A DNA stretch of 64,000 nucleotides from Pseudonocardia sp. T1-2H (GTDB lineage: Bacteria > Actinomycetota > Actinomycetes > Mycobacteriales > Pseudonocardiaceae). The notes beneath the pieces were generated by a model, which was given only the letters and a program-made list of their open reading frames with translations, was not told the origin of the DNA and ran no database searches. Shown piece after piece: positions 31,164-40,664 of this stretch. Position numbers and translations under genes: made by a program. The stretch covers positions 5,642,001-5,706,000 of the forward strand of contig NZ_JBBPCL010000001.1 of the NCBI RefSeq assembly GCF_038039215.1, given 5' to 3'. The number at the start of each line of letters is the position of its first letter. Position 1 is the first letter of the stretch.

Positions 31164-32213
31164 GCCGACCAGCACCTCGGTGACGGGCAGGCTCGAGTCC
31201 GCGGGCAGGTCCAGCGGGGACGGGGCCGCACCGGCCCGCAGCAGGTGCGCGCCCAGGGCCGCCACCATCGCTCCGTTGTCCGTGCACAGGACCGGCCGCG
31301 GGACCCGCAGCGTCAGGCCGGCGGCGTCGCAGCGCTCCTGCGCCAGGGCCCGCAGGCGCGAGTTCGCCGCCACCCCGCCGCCGAGCAGCACCGTGTCCAT
31401 CCCGTGCTCCCGCGCCGCGCGGACGGTCTTCGCCGTCAGCACGTCGACGACCGCCTCCTGGAACGACGCCGCGACGTCCGCGACCGGCACCGGCGTCCCC
31501 TCCCGTTGCAACGCCTCGACGTGCCGTGCCACCGCGGTCTTCAGCCCGGAGAACGAGAAGTCGAACGGCGCGTCCCGCGGGCCGGTGAGCCCGCGCGGGA
31601 ACCGGACCGCCGCCGGGTTCCCCTCCTTCGCCGCCCGGTCGACGTGCGGGCCGCCGGGGAACGGCAGGCCGAGGAGCCGCGCGACCTTGTCGAAGGCCTC
31701 GCCGGCGGCGTCGTCGATCGTGGCACCGAGCGGGGTGACCGGGCCGGCGAGGTCCGGGACGGCGAGCAGGCTGGAGTGCCCGCCGGAGACGAGCAGCGCG
31801 AGCGCGGGCGGCAGCGGCCCGTGCTGCACCGTGTCGACGGCGACGTGCGCGGCCAGGTGGTTCACCCCGTAGAGCGGGACGCCCCACGCCGCGGCGTAGG
31901 CCTTCGCGGCCGCGACCCCGACGAGCAGCGCGCCGGCGAGCCCCGGACCTGCGGTGACGGCGACCGCGTCGACGTCCCGGCCGGTGATCCCGGCGGTCGC
32001 GAGGGCCCGGTGCACCGCCGGAACCATCGCCTGCAGGTGCGCGCGGGACGCGACCTCGGGGACGACGCCGCCGAAGCGCGCGTGCTCCTCGACACTGGAC
32101 GCGATCTCGTTCGCGAGCAGCTCCGGGACCCCGTCGGCGGAGATCCGCACGATGCCGACGCCCGTCTCGTCGCAGGAGGTCTCGATGCCGAGCACGATGC
32201 CCGCGCTGTTCAT
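31161..32213 (-). CDS. tsaD: tRNA N6-threonylcarbamoyladenosine synthase, catalytic subunit TsaD
   Basis: This 350-aa ASKHA-fold protein transfers threonylcarbamoyl to A37 of ANN-decoding tRNAs. Visible are [16 protein letters not shown], the metal-site GVNHLAAHV and the phosphate loop VSGGHSSLL. Two starts are possible: 32231 (ATG overlapping the rimI stop) and 32213. The ribosome-binding site AGGAGA stands seven bases before the latter, which I prefer. It is the last gene of tsaB-rimI-tsaD. Confidence 0.96.
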   Translation of the reverse strand: MNSAGIVLGIETSCDETGVGIVRISADGVPELLANEIASSVEEHARFGGVVPEVASRAHLQAMVPAVHRALATAGITGRDVDAVAVTAGPGLAGALLVGVAAAKAYAAAWGVPLYGVNHLAAHVAVDTVQHGPLPPALALLVSGGHSSLLAVPDLAGPVTPLGATIDDAAGEAFDKVARLLGLPFPGGPHVDRAAKEGNPAAVRFPRGLTGPRDAPFDFSFSGLKTAVARHVEALQREGTPVPVADVAASFQEAVVDVLTAKTVRAAREHGMDTVLLGGGVAANSRLRALAQERCDAAGLTLRVPRPVLCTDNGAMVAALGAHLLRAGAAPSPLDLPADSSLPVTEVLVG

Positions 32214-32227
32214 CCGGCGTTCTCCTG

Positions 32228-32692
32228 TCATCGCGCAGGCCTCTTCATCGTGAACGCGTCCGCCATGCTCGGCCGGTAGTACCGCTTCCGGAGCCCGACG
32301 ACGGTGAAGCCGGTCGCGGCGTAGAGCGCCTGCGCGGCCTCGTTGTCCGTCCTGACCTCGAGGAACACCGTCGCGTGCGCTTGGTCCGCGATCCGCAGCA
32401 GCTCGTCGAGCAGTCGGCGGCCGATGCCGCGGCCCTGGTGCGCGGGATCGACGCCGATGGTGTGCACCTCGGCCTCCGCCTGGGGCGGTCCCGCGACGAA
32501 CCCCAGGCCCGCATAGCCGACGAGCTCGTCGCCCACCCGCGCCGCGAAGTACGGCAGGCCGTTCGTCAGCTCCTCCCGGAAGGCCTGGGCCCGCCAGGGA
32601 TCGTCTCCGGGGAAGAGGATCCGCTCCAGTTCGGCGCAGCGCTCCGCGTCTGCGCGGTAGAGCGGCCCGATCCGGACCGTCTCGATCGTCAC
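32228..32692 (-). CDS. rimI: Ribosomal protein S18 alanine N-acetyltransferase, GNAT fold
   Basis: This 154-aa GNAT acetyltransferase shows the acetyl-CoA site [22 protein letters not shown], with [23 protein letters not shown] near the end, the usual RimI motif. Its GTG overlaps the tsaB stop (GTGA), and its stop overlaps an upstream ATG of tsaD. Acetylation targets beyond S18 have been proposed for actinobacterial RimI proteins; here only the operon context supports the name. Confidence 0.93.
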   Translation of the reverse strand: MTIETVRIGPLYRADAERCAELERILFPGDDPWRAQAFREELTNGLPYFAARVGDELVGYAGLGFVAGPPQAEAEVHTIGVDPAHQGRGIGRRLLDELLRIADQAHATVFLEVRTDNEAAQALYAATGFTVVGLRKRYYRPSMADAFTMKRPAR

Positions 32693-33363
32693 GCGATCAC
32701 CGGCTTCCGCTCCCCGGGCGGCACGGCGTCCGGCCGGCGCAGGTACAGCGGTTCGAGGGGACCCGGCTCCGCTCCGGAGCCGAGCAGGTCCACGGCCGCG
32801 GCGACGAGCCCGCGCGGGGTCGGCGCCTGCGGCCCACGGACGGGCAGCCCGAACTGCTCCACGAGCGACCCCGCGGCGGCCGCCAGGCCGAGGCCGGGGA
32901 TCCGCTCGGCCAGCGCGTCCGGCCGCTCCACCGTCGGCCCGGTGAGCCGGCGGGCCTCGGCGTCGTAGGCGGCCCAGTAGACCTCGCGGCGCCGCGCATC
33001 GGTGGCGACCAGCAGGTTCCCGCCGATCCCGTCGCCGACGGCGTCGGCAGCGATCGCGTCGAGGGAGCACACGCCGTGCACCGGGATCCCGAGCGCGTCC
33101 CCGAGCGAGGCGGCGGTGACCATCCCGACCCGCAGCCCGGTGAAGGGTCCCGGTCCGGCGCCGACGACGACCGCCTCGATCTCCCGCAGCGTCACGCCCG
33201 CGTCGGCGCAGGCGGCCAGCACACCGGGCATGAGCAGCTCGCCGTGCTTGCGGCCGTCGTGGACGACCCGGGCGGCGAGTTCGGCGACGGTGCCGTCGGG
33301 GTCGAGGCGGACGACGCCCGCCGAAACTGCGGGCGTCGCGGTGTCCAGAGCCAGCACGAGCAC
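32689..33363 (-). CDS. tsaB: t6A biosynthesis dimerisation factor TsaB
   Basis: This 224-aa inactive paralogue of TsaD scaffolds the TsaD/TsaE complex. It begins [17 protein letters not shown] and carries [21 protein letters not shown], the family hallmark. GTG 33363 opens the protein. It is the first of three overlapping genes. An intergenic gap of 34 bases separates it from the HAD gene. Confidence 0.96.
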   Translation of the reverse strand: MLVLALDTATPAVSAGVVRLDPDGTVAELAARVVHDGRKHGELLMPGVLAACADAGVTLREIEAVVVGAGPGPFTGLRVGMVTAASLGDALGIPVHGVCSLDAIAADAVGDGIGGNLLVATDARRREVYWAAYDAEARRLTGPTVERPDALAERIPGLGLAAAAGSLVEQFGLPVRGPQAPTPRGLVAAAVDLLGSGAEPGPLEPLYLRRPDAVPPGERKPVIA

Positions 33364-33397
33364 GCCCCGAGCCTACGAGCGCTCGCGGAGCGCCCGG

Positions 33398-34108
33398 CTA
33401 CCAGGTGCGGATCAGCCCCGGCAGCTCCGCGAGGCGCTGCACCACGCCGTCCGGCTCGATGTCCACCGGCACTCGCTGGTCGACCGGGATGTCGCTGTGC
33501 GGGACCAGCACGGCCTTCATCCCGACGCCCTTCGCGCCGCTGATGTCGTCGTAGGGCCGGTCCCCCACGTAGACGCAGCGAGCGGGATCGTCGACGCCGA
33601 CCGCCTTCATCGCCGCGAGGAACGCCTCGGGGTGCGGCTTGGTCCAGGGCAGGTCGCTGCTCCAGGTGACGGCGTCGAAGTAGTGCAGCACGCCGTCCCG
33701 CCGGAGCCACTCCTCGTGCCACTCGCCGGGCCATGCCGTCGAGGACAGCACCCCCAGCTTGAGCCCGCGCCGCTTGAGCTCCTGCAGCATCGGCTCGACC
33801 TCCGGGTCCGTGTGCGTGGCCTGCACCCAGAACTCCCGGTAGGCCTCCAGCGCGTCCCCGTGCAGCTCCGAGGAGGCGTCCAGCCCGGCGTCGGCCAGGA
33901 CGTGCGCGAGCGTGAACGCCGCGCTGCTGTCCTTCACGGCGGCCCAGCGGCCGGTGTCCGCCTCGGCGAGGGCGGCGGCCGCCGCGGCGGCGCGTTCGGC
34001 GTCGTCGCCGTGCAGCACGTCCGCGTACGTCCGCCAGCCGGCGTGGAAGTCCATCGTCTTCCAGGGCGTGAGCGTGCCGCCCCAGTCGAAGATCACCGCG
34101 TCGATCAT
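33398..34108 (-). CDS. HAD family hydrolase
   Basis: This 236-aa haloacid dehalogenase-like phosphatase has motif I DWGGTLTPW, motif II VLSSTAW and motif IV YVGDRPYDDISGAKGVGM. Motif I has Trp-Gly-Gly between the two catalytic-Asp positions (DWGGT rather than DxD), so the second Asp is replaced by Gly. That weakens confidence in a classical phosphatase. The start ATG overlaps the tsaE stop by four bases, which places it in the tsaE operon, apparently as an accidental neighbour. The substrate is unknown. Confidence 0.85.
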   Translation of the reverse strand: MIDAVIFDWGGTLTPWKTMDFHAGWRTYADVLHGDDAERAAAAAAALAEADTGRWAAVKDSSAAFTLAHVLADAGLDASSELHGDALEAYREFWVQATHTDPEVEPMLQELKRRGLKLGVLSSTAWPGEWHEEWLRRDGVLHYFDAVTWSSDLPWTKPHPEAFLAAMKAVGVDDPARCVYVGDRPYDDISGAKGVGMKAVLVPHSDIPVDQRVPVDIEPDGVVQRLAELPGLIRTW

Positions 34109-34572
34109 GTGCTCACCCTCTCGGCGCGGGCCACCCGTACGTCGTCCGGGCGCCGGTCGAGGCGCACGAGCACGTGCCGGTCCGCCAGCCGCTCCGCGAC
34201 GCCCTCGCCCCACTCGACGGCGACGACCGCGGCGGTCAGGTCCGTGTCCAGGTCCAGGTCGTCCAGCTCGTCCGCGATGCTGCCACCGCCCATGCCGAGC
34301 CGGTAGGCGTCGACGTGCACCAGCGGGACCCCGCGCGGGCCCGCCTTGTGCTCGCGCGCGATCACGAAGGTGGGCGAGGTGACCGCACCGCGCACGCCGA
34401 GGCCCCGGCCCAGGCCCCGGACCAGCGCGGTCTTGCCCGCGCCGAGCGGCCCGGAGAGCACCACGAGATCGCCGGGGCCCAGCTCGGCGGCGAGCGCCTC
34501 GCCGAACGCCTCGGTGTCCTCGACGCCCGGGAGCTCGACCTCCGCCCCCCAGAGCACCTGGCCGACGCTCAC
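34105..34572 (-). CDS. tsaE: tRNA t6A biosynthesis ATPase TsaE
   Basis: This 155-aa P-loop ATPase regenerates the TsaB/TsaD complex. Walker A is GPLGAGKTALVRG, followed by TSPTFVIAREHK and HVDAYRLG, then VVAVEWGEGVAERL. GTG 34572 overlaps the stop of the upstream hydrolase (GTGA), the usual arrangement in the alr-hydrolase-tsaE order. Its product works with TsaB and TsaD encoded about 2 kb downstream. Confidence 0.95.
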   Translation of the reverse strand: MSVGQVLWGAEVELPGVEDTEAFGEALAAELGPGDLVVLSGPLGAGKTALVRGLGRGLGVRGAVTSPTFVIAREHKAGPRGVPLVHVDAYRLGMGGGSIADELDDLDLDTDLTAAVVAVEWGEGVAERLADRHVLVRLDRRPDDVRVARAERVST

Positions 34573-35688
34573 GCCCGCCTCCGCAGCTTCCGTAGGCCTT
34601 TCGGGCTCGCGCGCTTCGCCGCCCGCTGGATCAGCCCCGTCAGCGCCTCGTCGATCACCTCGTGCTCCTCCAGCATCGGCAGGTGTCCGACGCCGGGCAT
34701 GGTGACCAGCGTGGCCGTCGGGAAGCTCGGCGGCGATCCGCTCGCTGTGCGAGTACGGGATGACCTGGTCCGCGGTGCCCGCGGCGACCAGGACCTCGGC
34801 CGAGGCCAGCCCGGGCAGTGCGGCGATCCGGTCGTGCGTGCCGAGGGTGTCCACGAAGTCCGTGAGCGCGTCCACGGCGTTCACGCCGATCATGGTGTCC
34901 ACCAGGTCCACGAGCGCCGGGTCGACGGACTGGTTCCCGTAGGCGTAGCGCCGGGTGATGCCCCAGATGAGGTTGCCCGCGGCCTTGCGCACGCCCTCGA
35001 CCAGCGACGGCTGCACCCGCGCCAGCAGCCCGACCCCGCGGGTCAGCGGGTTGTGCCGGGACAGCAGCGTGCCGGGCAGGCCTGCGCTGCCCATCTCGCC
35101 CGCGGACGTCGAGATCAGCCCGACGCCGGCGACGCGCTCCCGGAACAGCTCCGGCTGCTGCTCGGCCAGCGCCATCAGCGTCATGCCGCCCATCGAGTGA
35201 CCGACGAGCACGAGCGGACCGGCGGGCGCCAGGGTGCGGATGACCGTGGCCAGGTCCTTGCCCAGCTGCTCGAGCGTGCAGCTCTCCTGCGCGGCCCGCT
35301 CGGAGCGGCCGTGGCTGCGCTGGTCGTACAGGACGACCCGGACGGCCGGTTCGCCCAGCTCGGAGAGGCTGCGCCGCTGGAACTGCCAGGTGCGCCGGTC
35401 CAGCGCGAAGCCGTGCACGAGGACGACCGTGAGCCCCGGCGTCCGGCCACCCGACGGTTCGATCTCCTCCGCGGCGAGGCGCACGCCGTCGTCGGCGGTG
35501 ACCGAGCACTCCCGGCCCGAGGGCAGGGAGTCGGGGATCCCGCGGGACATCTCCGACGCGAGGCGACGCCGGTCCGTGGCGATCTGCGAACGCTTGCGCG
35601 CGGCGACCCCCACCCCGACGGCCGCGCCCGCGGCACCGGCGACTCCTCCCGCGACGCCGAGGGCCTGCCAGAGCCTGCGGTTCGCCAT
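34569..35688 (-). CDS. Alpha/beta hydrolase between alr and tsaE, with a frameshift
   Basis: An N-terminal hydrophobic helix (about residues 8-27, LGVAGGVAGAAGAAVGVGVA) is followed by a hydrolase domain with VVLVHGFALDRRTW and the nucleophile elbow GHSMGG. Near 34720 the frame changes; removing one base in GGCC gives the conserved end TLVTMPGVGHLPMLEEHEVIDEAL (catalytic His) and a stop at 34569 overlapping tsaE. The intact protein would be about 372 aa. Such genes lie between alr and tsaE across actinobacteria. The substrate is unknown. Confidence 0.85.
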
Positions 35689-36878
35689 CACCGGCCCCCG
35701 TCCTGGTTCAGGAGGGTGCGCGTGACCCGGGCGCCGTGCACGCCGGTGGCGATCTCGTAGTGGATGGTGCCGAGCTCGGTGGCCCATTCCTGGGCGGTGG
35801 GGCCGTCGTGGTCGCCCGCGCCGAACAGGACCGCGGGTTCGCCCTCGCGCACGACGTCGTCCCCGCAGTCGACGACGATCTGGTCCATGCACACCCGGCC
35901 CACCACCGGGCGGGACCGGCCCGCGAGCCACACCCGCATCCGGCCGTTCGCGTTCAGCCGCCGCGGCACCCCGTCGGCATAACCGGCGGGTACCACCGCG
36001 AGGGTGGTCTCCCGCGGCGTCGTCCATTCGTGGCCGTAGGACACCCCCTCCCCGGCCGGTACCCGTTTGACCAGGGCGACCCGGGCCCGGAAGGTCATCG
36101 CCGGGCGCAGCGGGGACTCGGCGACGGGCCGGTCGAGCGGGTCCAGCCCGTAGACGGCGATGCCCGGGCGCACCAGGTCCAGGTGCAGGTCCGGGCGGGT
36201 CATCGTGGCCGCCGAGTTCGCGAGGTGGCGAATCGGGGTGAACCCGTGCGCCCGCGCCTCCTCCCACGCGGCGGTGAGTCGTTCGAGCTGCCGGTCGATG
36301 ACCGGATGGCGCGGCTGGTCCGCAAGGGCGAGGTGCGACCAGACCGCCACCACCTCGGCCCGGCCGGCCGCCACGGCCTTCGCGACGTCGTCCAGCAGCT
36401 CGGGCCACTCGGCGGGGGTGACGCCGCTGCGGCTCAGGCCGGTGTCCGCCTTGAGGTGCAGCCGCGCGGGGAGGCGGGCGCGCCGGGCGCCGTCGAGCAC
36501 CCCGGCGAGATGACGCACCGACGACACGGACAGGTCGACGCCCGCGGCGACGGCGGGCGCGAAGTCCTCGTCCGGCACGTGCAGCCACGACAACACGGGC
36601 GCGGTGATCCCGGCGGCACGCAGCTCCAGCGCCTCCTCCAGCGTGCAGACGCCCAGCCAGGACGCTCCCGCGCCGAGGGCCGCGCGGGCCACCGGGACGG
36701 CGCCGTGGCCGTACGCGTCGGCCTTGACCACCGCCATCATCCCGGCGCCGGACGCGGCCGCGGCGCCGGAGAGCAGGCGCACGTTGTGCCGGATCGCGTC
36801 GAGATCGACTATCGCCTCCGCGCGCGGCGGCGCGGGGGACGTGGGGCGGACAGGGCCATGGCCGGGGAGCTCGGGCAC
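35688..36878 (-). CDS. alr: Alanine racemase
   Basis: This 396-aa fold type III PLP enzyme makes D-Ala for peptidoglycan. The PLP-binding Lys52 is in VVKADAYGHG, the catalytic Tyr in GVSYGHEW, and the C-terminal beta domain contains GRVCMDQIVVDCG. GTG 36878 reads PELPGHGPVRPTSPAPP before the first strand, a longer N-terminus than usual. An internal start near residue 20 is possible. One base overlaps with the hydrolase gene. Confidence 0.95.
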   Translation of the reverse strand: MPELPGHGPVRPTSPAPPRAEAIVDLDAIRHNVRLLSGAAAASGAGMMAVVKADAYGHGAVPVARAALGAGASWLGVCTLEEALELRAAGITAPVLSWLHVPDEDFAPAVAAGVDLSVSSVRHLAGVLDGARRARLPARLHLKADTGLSRSGVTPAEWPELLDDVAKAVAAGRAEVVAVWSHLALADQPRHPVIDRQLERLTAAWEEARAHGFTPIRHLANSAATMTRPDLHLDLVRPGIAVYGLDPLDRPVAESPLRPAMTFRARVALVKRVPAGEGVSYGHEWTTPRETTLAVVPAGYADGVPRRLNANGRMRVWLAGRSRPVVGRVCMDQIVVDCGDDVVREGEPAVLFGAGDHDGPTAQEWATELGTIHYEIATGVHGARVTRTLLNQDGGR

Positions 36879-36957
36879 GTCCGCATCATCGCATCCGTGC
36901 CCGACAAGTTCCGGATCGATCAGGCGCACCCGCGGCCGTCCGGTCCGTGCGCGGGGC

Positions 36958-37125
36958 CTCTGCTCTGCGCACACCGACGCGCCGTTGCCCTGCACACACC
37001 CACGCACCGGCCCGCCCGACGCCGTGTGGCGCCACGCGCGCCGTCGACCGCGCGCGTCGCACCGATCCGCGCGCGTCGCGGTGGCGGGGTGCGCAGAGCG
37101 GTGCGGTGGGGTGCGCAGAGCAGAG
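36958..37125. repeat. 15-bp inverted repeat spanning the alr-nnr intergenic region
   Basis: CTCTGCTCTGCGCAC (36958-36972) is exactly complementary to 37111-37125. GTGCGCAGAG occurs once more at 37089-37098. The arms are 138 bases apart and enclose CGCGCG-rich, G/T-biased sequence without a gene. The right arm ends one base before nnr. It resembles a cruciform or a small mobile-element edge. Confidence 0.6.
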
Positions 37126-37126
37126 C

Positions 37127-38599
37127 TCACGCCGCGAGCGCCGCCTGCCGGACGAGCCGGATCGCCTCCGTGATCATCAGCTGCAGGTACGACGCGGGCG
37201 CGGGCACCCCGGGGACTTCCGGAACGCCCCCGTGCGCCGCGAGGGACGCAGCCTTGCCGTGGACGTGCGCCGCGCACCCGGCCGCCCACAGCGGTTCGAG
37301 ACCGGCGGCGAGAAGCGCACCCAGGATCCCGGAGAGCACGTCGCCCGAGCCCGCCGTGGCGGCCCAGGCGTCGGTCGAGGGGTGGACGAGCGTGCGGCCT
37401 TCTGGGGCGGCGATGACCGTCGCGTTGCCCTTGAGCAGCACCGTCACCCCGAGCGCGGCCGAGGCCCGGCGGGCCGAGGCGATCCGGTCTGTGCCCACCT
37501 CCCCCGCGATCCGGGCGAACTCACCGGCGTGCGGAGTGAGCACCACGGGCTTCCCCGCGACGCGTTCGCGCAGGTCCTCGTGGCGGGCGAGCAGGGTGAT
37601 GGCGTCCGCGTCCGCGCAGACCGGGACGTCGCGGTCGAGCACCGTGGCGAGGACGTCGCGACCCTCGTCGTCCGTGCCGATGCCGGGTCCGACCGTCCAC
37701 GCCTGGGTCCGCCCCGCGTCGTCGACGGTGTCCGTGGCGACGATCTCGGGCCAGCGCCCGCGCACCCAGTCGGCCGCGGACCCGGCGAACCGGACCATGC
37801 CGCTGGTGGCGAGGGCCGCGGCGCCCGCGCTGAGCACGGCCGCCCCCGGATAGGTCGACGAGCCGGCCGCGATCCCCACGACGCCCTGGGTGTACTTGTC
37901 GTCCGCCGGTCCGGGGATCGGCCAGCGCTCGCCGGCGTCGACGTCGTCGAGGACCTCGGCGTGCGGCTCGGGGAGCAGCGGGCCGAGGCCGATGTCCACC
38001 AGCTCGACGTGTCCGCAGCGCGGAGCCGCGAGCACGTGGACGGGCTTGAGGGCGCCGAACGTGACCGTCAGCGCGGCCCGTACCGCCGGCCCGTCGACCG
38101 CGCCGGTGTCCGCGTCCACGCCGCTGGGCAGGTCGACGGCGACGATCGGCACCCCCGACTCGTCCGCCGCCGCGACGAGCGTCGCCGCGGGCTCCCGTAG
38201 CGCACCCTTCCCGGAGATCCCCACGATCCCGTCGACGACGACGTGGGCGCCGGTCACGGCCGCGCGGGCCTTCTCCGGATCGTCGCCGGTCAGGATCCGG
38301 GCGCGGGACCGGCGCAGGGCCGCGAGCCCGCTCGGGTGCGCCCGGTCCGGCACGAGCAGGACCGCGGTGACGCGCGCCCCCCGGCGCGCCAGCTCCGCCC
38401 CGGCCCACAGCGCGTCGCCCCCGTTGTTGCCCGCGCCCACCAGCAACGTCACCCGCCGACCGGCCGTCGATCCGAGGAACCGGCGCACGTGGAGCGCGAG
38501 CCCGCTCGCCGCCCGTCGCATCAGGGCGTCGTCCGGGGTGCGCTCGAGCAGTACGGCTTCGGTCTCGCGGATCTGCTCCGCCGTCCAGACGCCTCGCAT
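37127..38599 (-). CDS. nnr: Bifunctional NAD(P)HX epimerase / ADP-dependent NAD(P)HX dehydratase
   Basis: This 490-aa fusion repairs hydrated NAD(P)H. The epimerase domain (about 1-205) has VTLLVGAGNNGGDALWAG and VAVDLPSGVDADTG. The dehydratase domain carries VLTPHAGEFARI and AATAGSGDVLSGILGALL, the ADP-binding signature. ATG 38599 (reading RGVWTAEQIRETEAVLL) is the usual start. It shares orientation with alr, but a 250-base repeat-containing spacer separates them. Confidence 0.96.
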   Translation of the reverse strand: MRGVWTAEQIRETEAVLLERTPDDALMRRAASGLALHVRRFLGSTAGRRVTLLVGAGNNGGDALWAGAELARRGARVTAVLLVPDRAHPSGLAALRRSRARILTGDDPEKARAAVTGAHVVVDGIVGISGKGALREPAATLVAAADESGVPIVAVDLPSGVDADTGAVDGPAVRAALTVTFGALKPVHVLAAPRCGHVELVDIGLGPLLPEPHAEVLDDVDAGERWPIPGPADDKYTQGVVGIAAGSSTYPGAAVLSAGAAALATSGMVRFAGSAADWVRGRWPEIVATDTVDDAGRTQAWTVGPGIGTDDEGRDVLATVLDRDVPVCADADAITLLARHEDLRERVAGKPVVLTPHAGEFARIAGEVGTDRIASARRASAALGVTVLLKGNATVIAAPEGRTLVHPSTDAWAATAGSGDVLSGILGALLAAGLEPLWAAGCAAHVHGKAASLAAHGGVPEVPGVPAPASYLQLMITEAIRLVRQAALAA

Positions 38600-38629
38600 T
38601 CCGCAGACGCTAGCGGCGGATCAGGAGGC

Positions 38630-38917
38630 TCACACCTCGTTGATGTCGAACTCGACGTTGCCGCCCTCGACCGATGTCACCTTGGCGACGACGTCGAAGG
38701 TGCGGTCCGGCATGACGACGTTGCACTGCACCGACGCGCCGACCTCCGCCTCGAGGTCGTCCGGGCAGTCGACGGACTTCGCGGACGTACGCAGCTGCTC
38801 CTGCACGGTGCTCGTGAGGTTGCCGGAACGCTTTCCGGCCTGGTCGGAGCGGTATCGAGGGACGGGATCGGGGTCGGGAGTGTCACCGCCACATCCGGCG
38901 TGCGGATCCGCGCACCC
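38630..38917 (-). pseudogene. DUF4333 domain remnant
   Basis: The frame ending at TGA 38630 reads AKSVDCPDDLEAEVGASVQC and VVAKVTSVEGGNVEFDINEV, the body of the DUF4333 secreted-protein domain with its two Cys. The frame upstream reaches a stop at 38918 without ATG and contains only one GTG (38806), which would cut off the domain. A lipobox-like AGCGG precedes it, but no signal peptide is encoded in any frame. It looks like the 3' part of a truncated lipoprotein gene. Confidence 0.6.
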
Positions 38918-38996
38918 TCACCGGGAGGCTGCTCGACGTCCCCGTGCCACGGGCGGGGTGGGCGCACCGCGGGCGGCGGCGGTAGCGTTCGCGGTT

Positions 38997-39833
38997 GTGA
39001 GCCGGACCAGCACGTTCACCCGTCCGCCCGCGCTGCGCAACGCCAAGGACGCGCTCGAGCAGCTGTCCCGGCCCGGGCCCAAGGCGGTCCTGCGCGGCGA
39101 CCTGGGTCTCGTCGGGCTGCCCGGCGTCGTCTACGCCCCGGAGGAGGGCCTCGGCCTGCCCGCCGTCGCGTTCGGGCACGACTGGCTGCAGCCGCCGTCG
39201 CGCTACGCCGAGCTGCTGCGCCACCTGGCGTCCTGGGGCATCGTCGCGGCCGCGCCGGCCAGCCAGCGGGGCCCGCTGCCCAGCGCCGCCCGGTTTTCGG
39301 CAGACCTGCGCACGACGCTCGACGTGTGCGCCGGCGTCCGGCTGGGTGACGGCCGGATCAGCGTGGACTCCCGGCGCACCGCGCTGGCCGGCCACGGCAC
39401 CGGGGCCGGGGCGGCGCTGCTGGCGGCCGCGGCCCACCCGAAGGTCGCCGCGGTCGTGACCCTCGGTGCGGCCGAGGTCCGCCCGTCCGCGATCGACGCC
39501 GCCCGGCGGATCACCGTGCCCACCCTGCACATCGCGGCCGGCAAGGACACGGTCGCGCCGGTCGCCGGCCACGCGGAGCCGATCGCGCAGGCCGCGGGCG
39601 GGCCCGTGTGGCTGCGCACGATCGGGAAGGCGAGCCACACGGAGTTCATGACCGGCCCGCACTGGACGGATCTCCTGCTCTCCGGCAGCCCGAACGGCAA
39701 GACCCGCCGGATCACCCGCGCGCTGATGACGGCCTTCCTGCTCAAGCAGCTCTGCGACGAGGACCGGGTGGACGAACTGGTGGACGGCAAGGTCCCGAGC
39801 ACCACGCTGGTGGACCTCACCCCGAAGCGGTAA
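38997..39833 (+). CDS. Alpha/beta hydrolase family protein with an altered nucleophile elbow
   Basis: This 278-aa protein resembles dienelactone-hydrolase/chlorophyllase-like enzymes (VAFGHDWLQPPSRYAELLRHLASWG, PTLHIAAGKDTVAPV, KASHTEFM). The position of the nucleophile, residues 132-136, is GHGTG, with Gly134 where Ser or Cys is expected. The C-terminal His loop is present. It may be non-catalytic, or the nucleophile may be elsewhere. GTG 38997 is the only plausible start. There is no signal peptide. Confidence 0.82.
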   Translation: MSRTSTFTRPPALRNAKDALEQLSRPGPKAVLRGDLGLVGLPGVVYAPEEGLGLPAVAFGHDWLQPPSRYAELLRHLASWGIVAAAPASQRGPLPSAARFSADLRTTLDVCAGVRLGDGRISVDSRRTALAGHGTGAGAALLAAAAHPKVAAVVTLGAAEVRPSAIDAARRITVPTLHIAAGKDTVAPVAGHAEPIAQAAGGPVWLRTIGKASHTEFMTGPHWTDLLLSGSPNGKTRRITRALMTAFLLKQLCDEDRVDELVDGKVPSTTLVDLTPKR

Positions 39834-39918
39834 CCGAGCCGGGCCTGCGGCGGGGCCTCGACGTGCACGATCGTGAACGGTTTCGCCGTTGCGCCCCGCG
39901 CCGAGGGGATGGCGCGCG

Positions 39919-40224
39919 ATGCTCGTCGGCGTGCGTGCCGACCTGCATCACGACCCCGACGGGCTCGACGCCGCCGCCGCACTCGCGGCCGCGCTGGCAG
40001 CCGACCTCGGCGGGCTCCCGGCGCTGGATCCCGACGGGTTGCTGCCGCGCGCGGTCGCGGACGAGCACGAAGAGCTCCGGCTCACCGTCGGGCGGGCGGC
40101 GCAGGAGATCGCCGGGCTCGCGGACGAACTGGGGCGGGCGGCGAGGCGCAGCCGTGCCGCCGAGCATGCTGCGCTGACCGGGTTCGACGGCGCCGTCGTC
40201 CTCGGTCCGGGGGGGTGGGTGTGA
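39919..40224 (+). CDS. Small Ala-rich helical protein, first of a coupled pair
   Basis: This 101-aa protein is almost entirely helical by composition: two long Ala/Leu/Asp helices (about residues 17-36 and 48-85) divided by a Pro-Asp-Gly turn (PALDPDGLLP). The last 15 residues are Gly/Val-rich. The size and helical-hairpin layout resemble EspC/WXG-type secreted proteins, but no WXG or YxxxE is seen. It overlaps the next gene by four bases. No family is recognised. Confidence 0.6.
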   Translation: MLVGVRADLHHDPDGLDAAAALAAALAADLGGLPALDPDGLLPRAVADEHEELRLTVGRAAQEIAGLADELGRAARRSRAAEHAALTGFDGAVVLGPGGWV

Positions 40225-40595
40225 ACGCGGACCGACCGGCGGACGGGCTGTCGCTGCTCGCGGAGCGGCTGCAGAACGCCGTCGCCGACGCGGCCCGGCT
40301 CAGCCGGACGATCGAGGAGGCCAGCCCGGACGGACGCGGACGGACGTGGGTGGAGCGGACGGACCTGGTCGGCCGGGAACTGGGCCGGCAGGCCGACCTG
40401 GCCGCGGAGCTCGCGCGCGTCGTCCGTCGGATCGCGATGCCCGGGAGCGACGACGAGGGCCCTGCGGTGCTGCACGGTCCGACCGGCCCGGCCCGCAGCG
40501 GCTCCGCCCGGTTACCGGGGACCGAGGGCCGGCACACGCAGGATTCGCGCGGGGTCGTGCTGCCGTTGCTGCCGGACGGGGACGAGCCGACCTGA
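40221..40595 (+). CDS. Small helical protein, second of the coupled pair
   Basis: This 124-aa protein begins at GTG overlapping the previous stop (GTGA). A first helix (about residues 8-33, LSLLAERLQNAVADAARLSRTIEE) and a second (about 50-70, GRELGRQADLAAELARVVRRI) are followed by a disordered Gly/Pro/Ser-rich tail. The coupling suggests that the pair forms a complex. Nothing else in the sequence reveals function. Confidence 0.6.
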   Translation: MNADRPADGLSLLAERLQNAVADAARLSRTIEEASPDGRGRTWVERTDLVGRELGRQADLAAELARVVRRIAMPGSDDEGPAVLHGPTGPARSGSARLPGTEGRHTQDSRGVVLPLLPDGDEPT

Positions 40596-40664
40596 CGACC
40601 GGGGCTCACCTCGTTCGAGGCTGCGGCCCAGCAGCTCGGGTGCCGTCTCGCGCGGCGGTGGACC

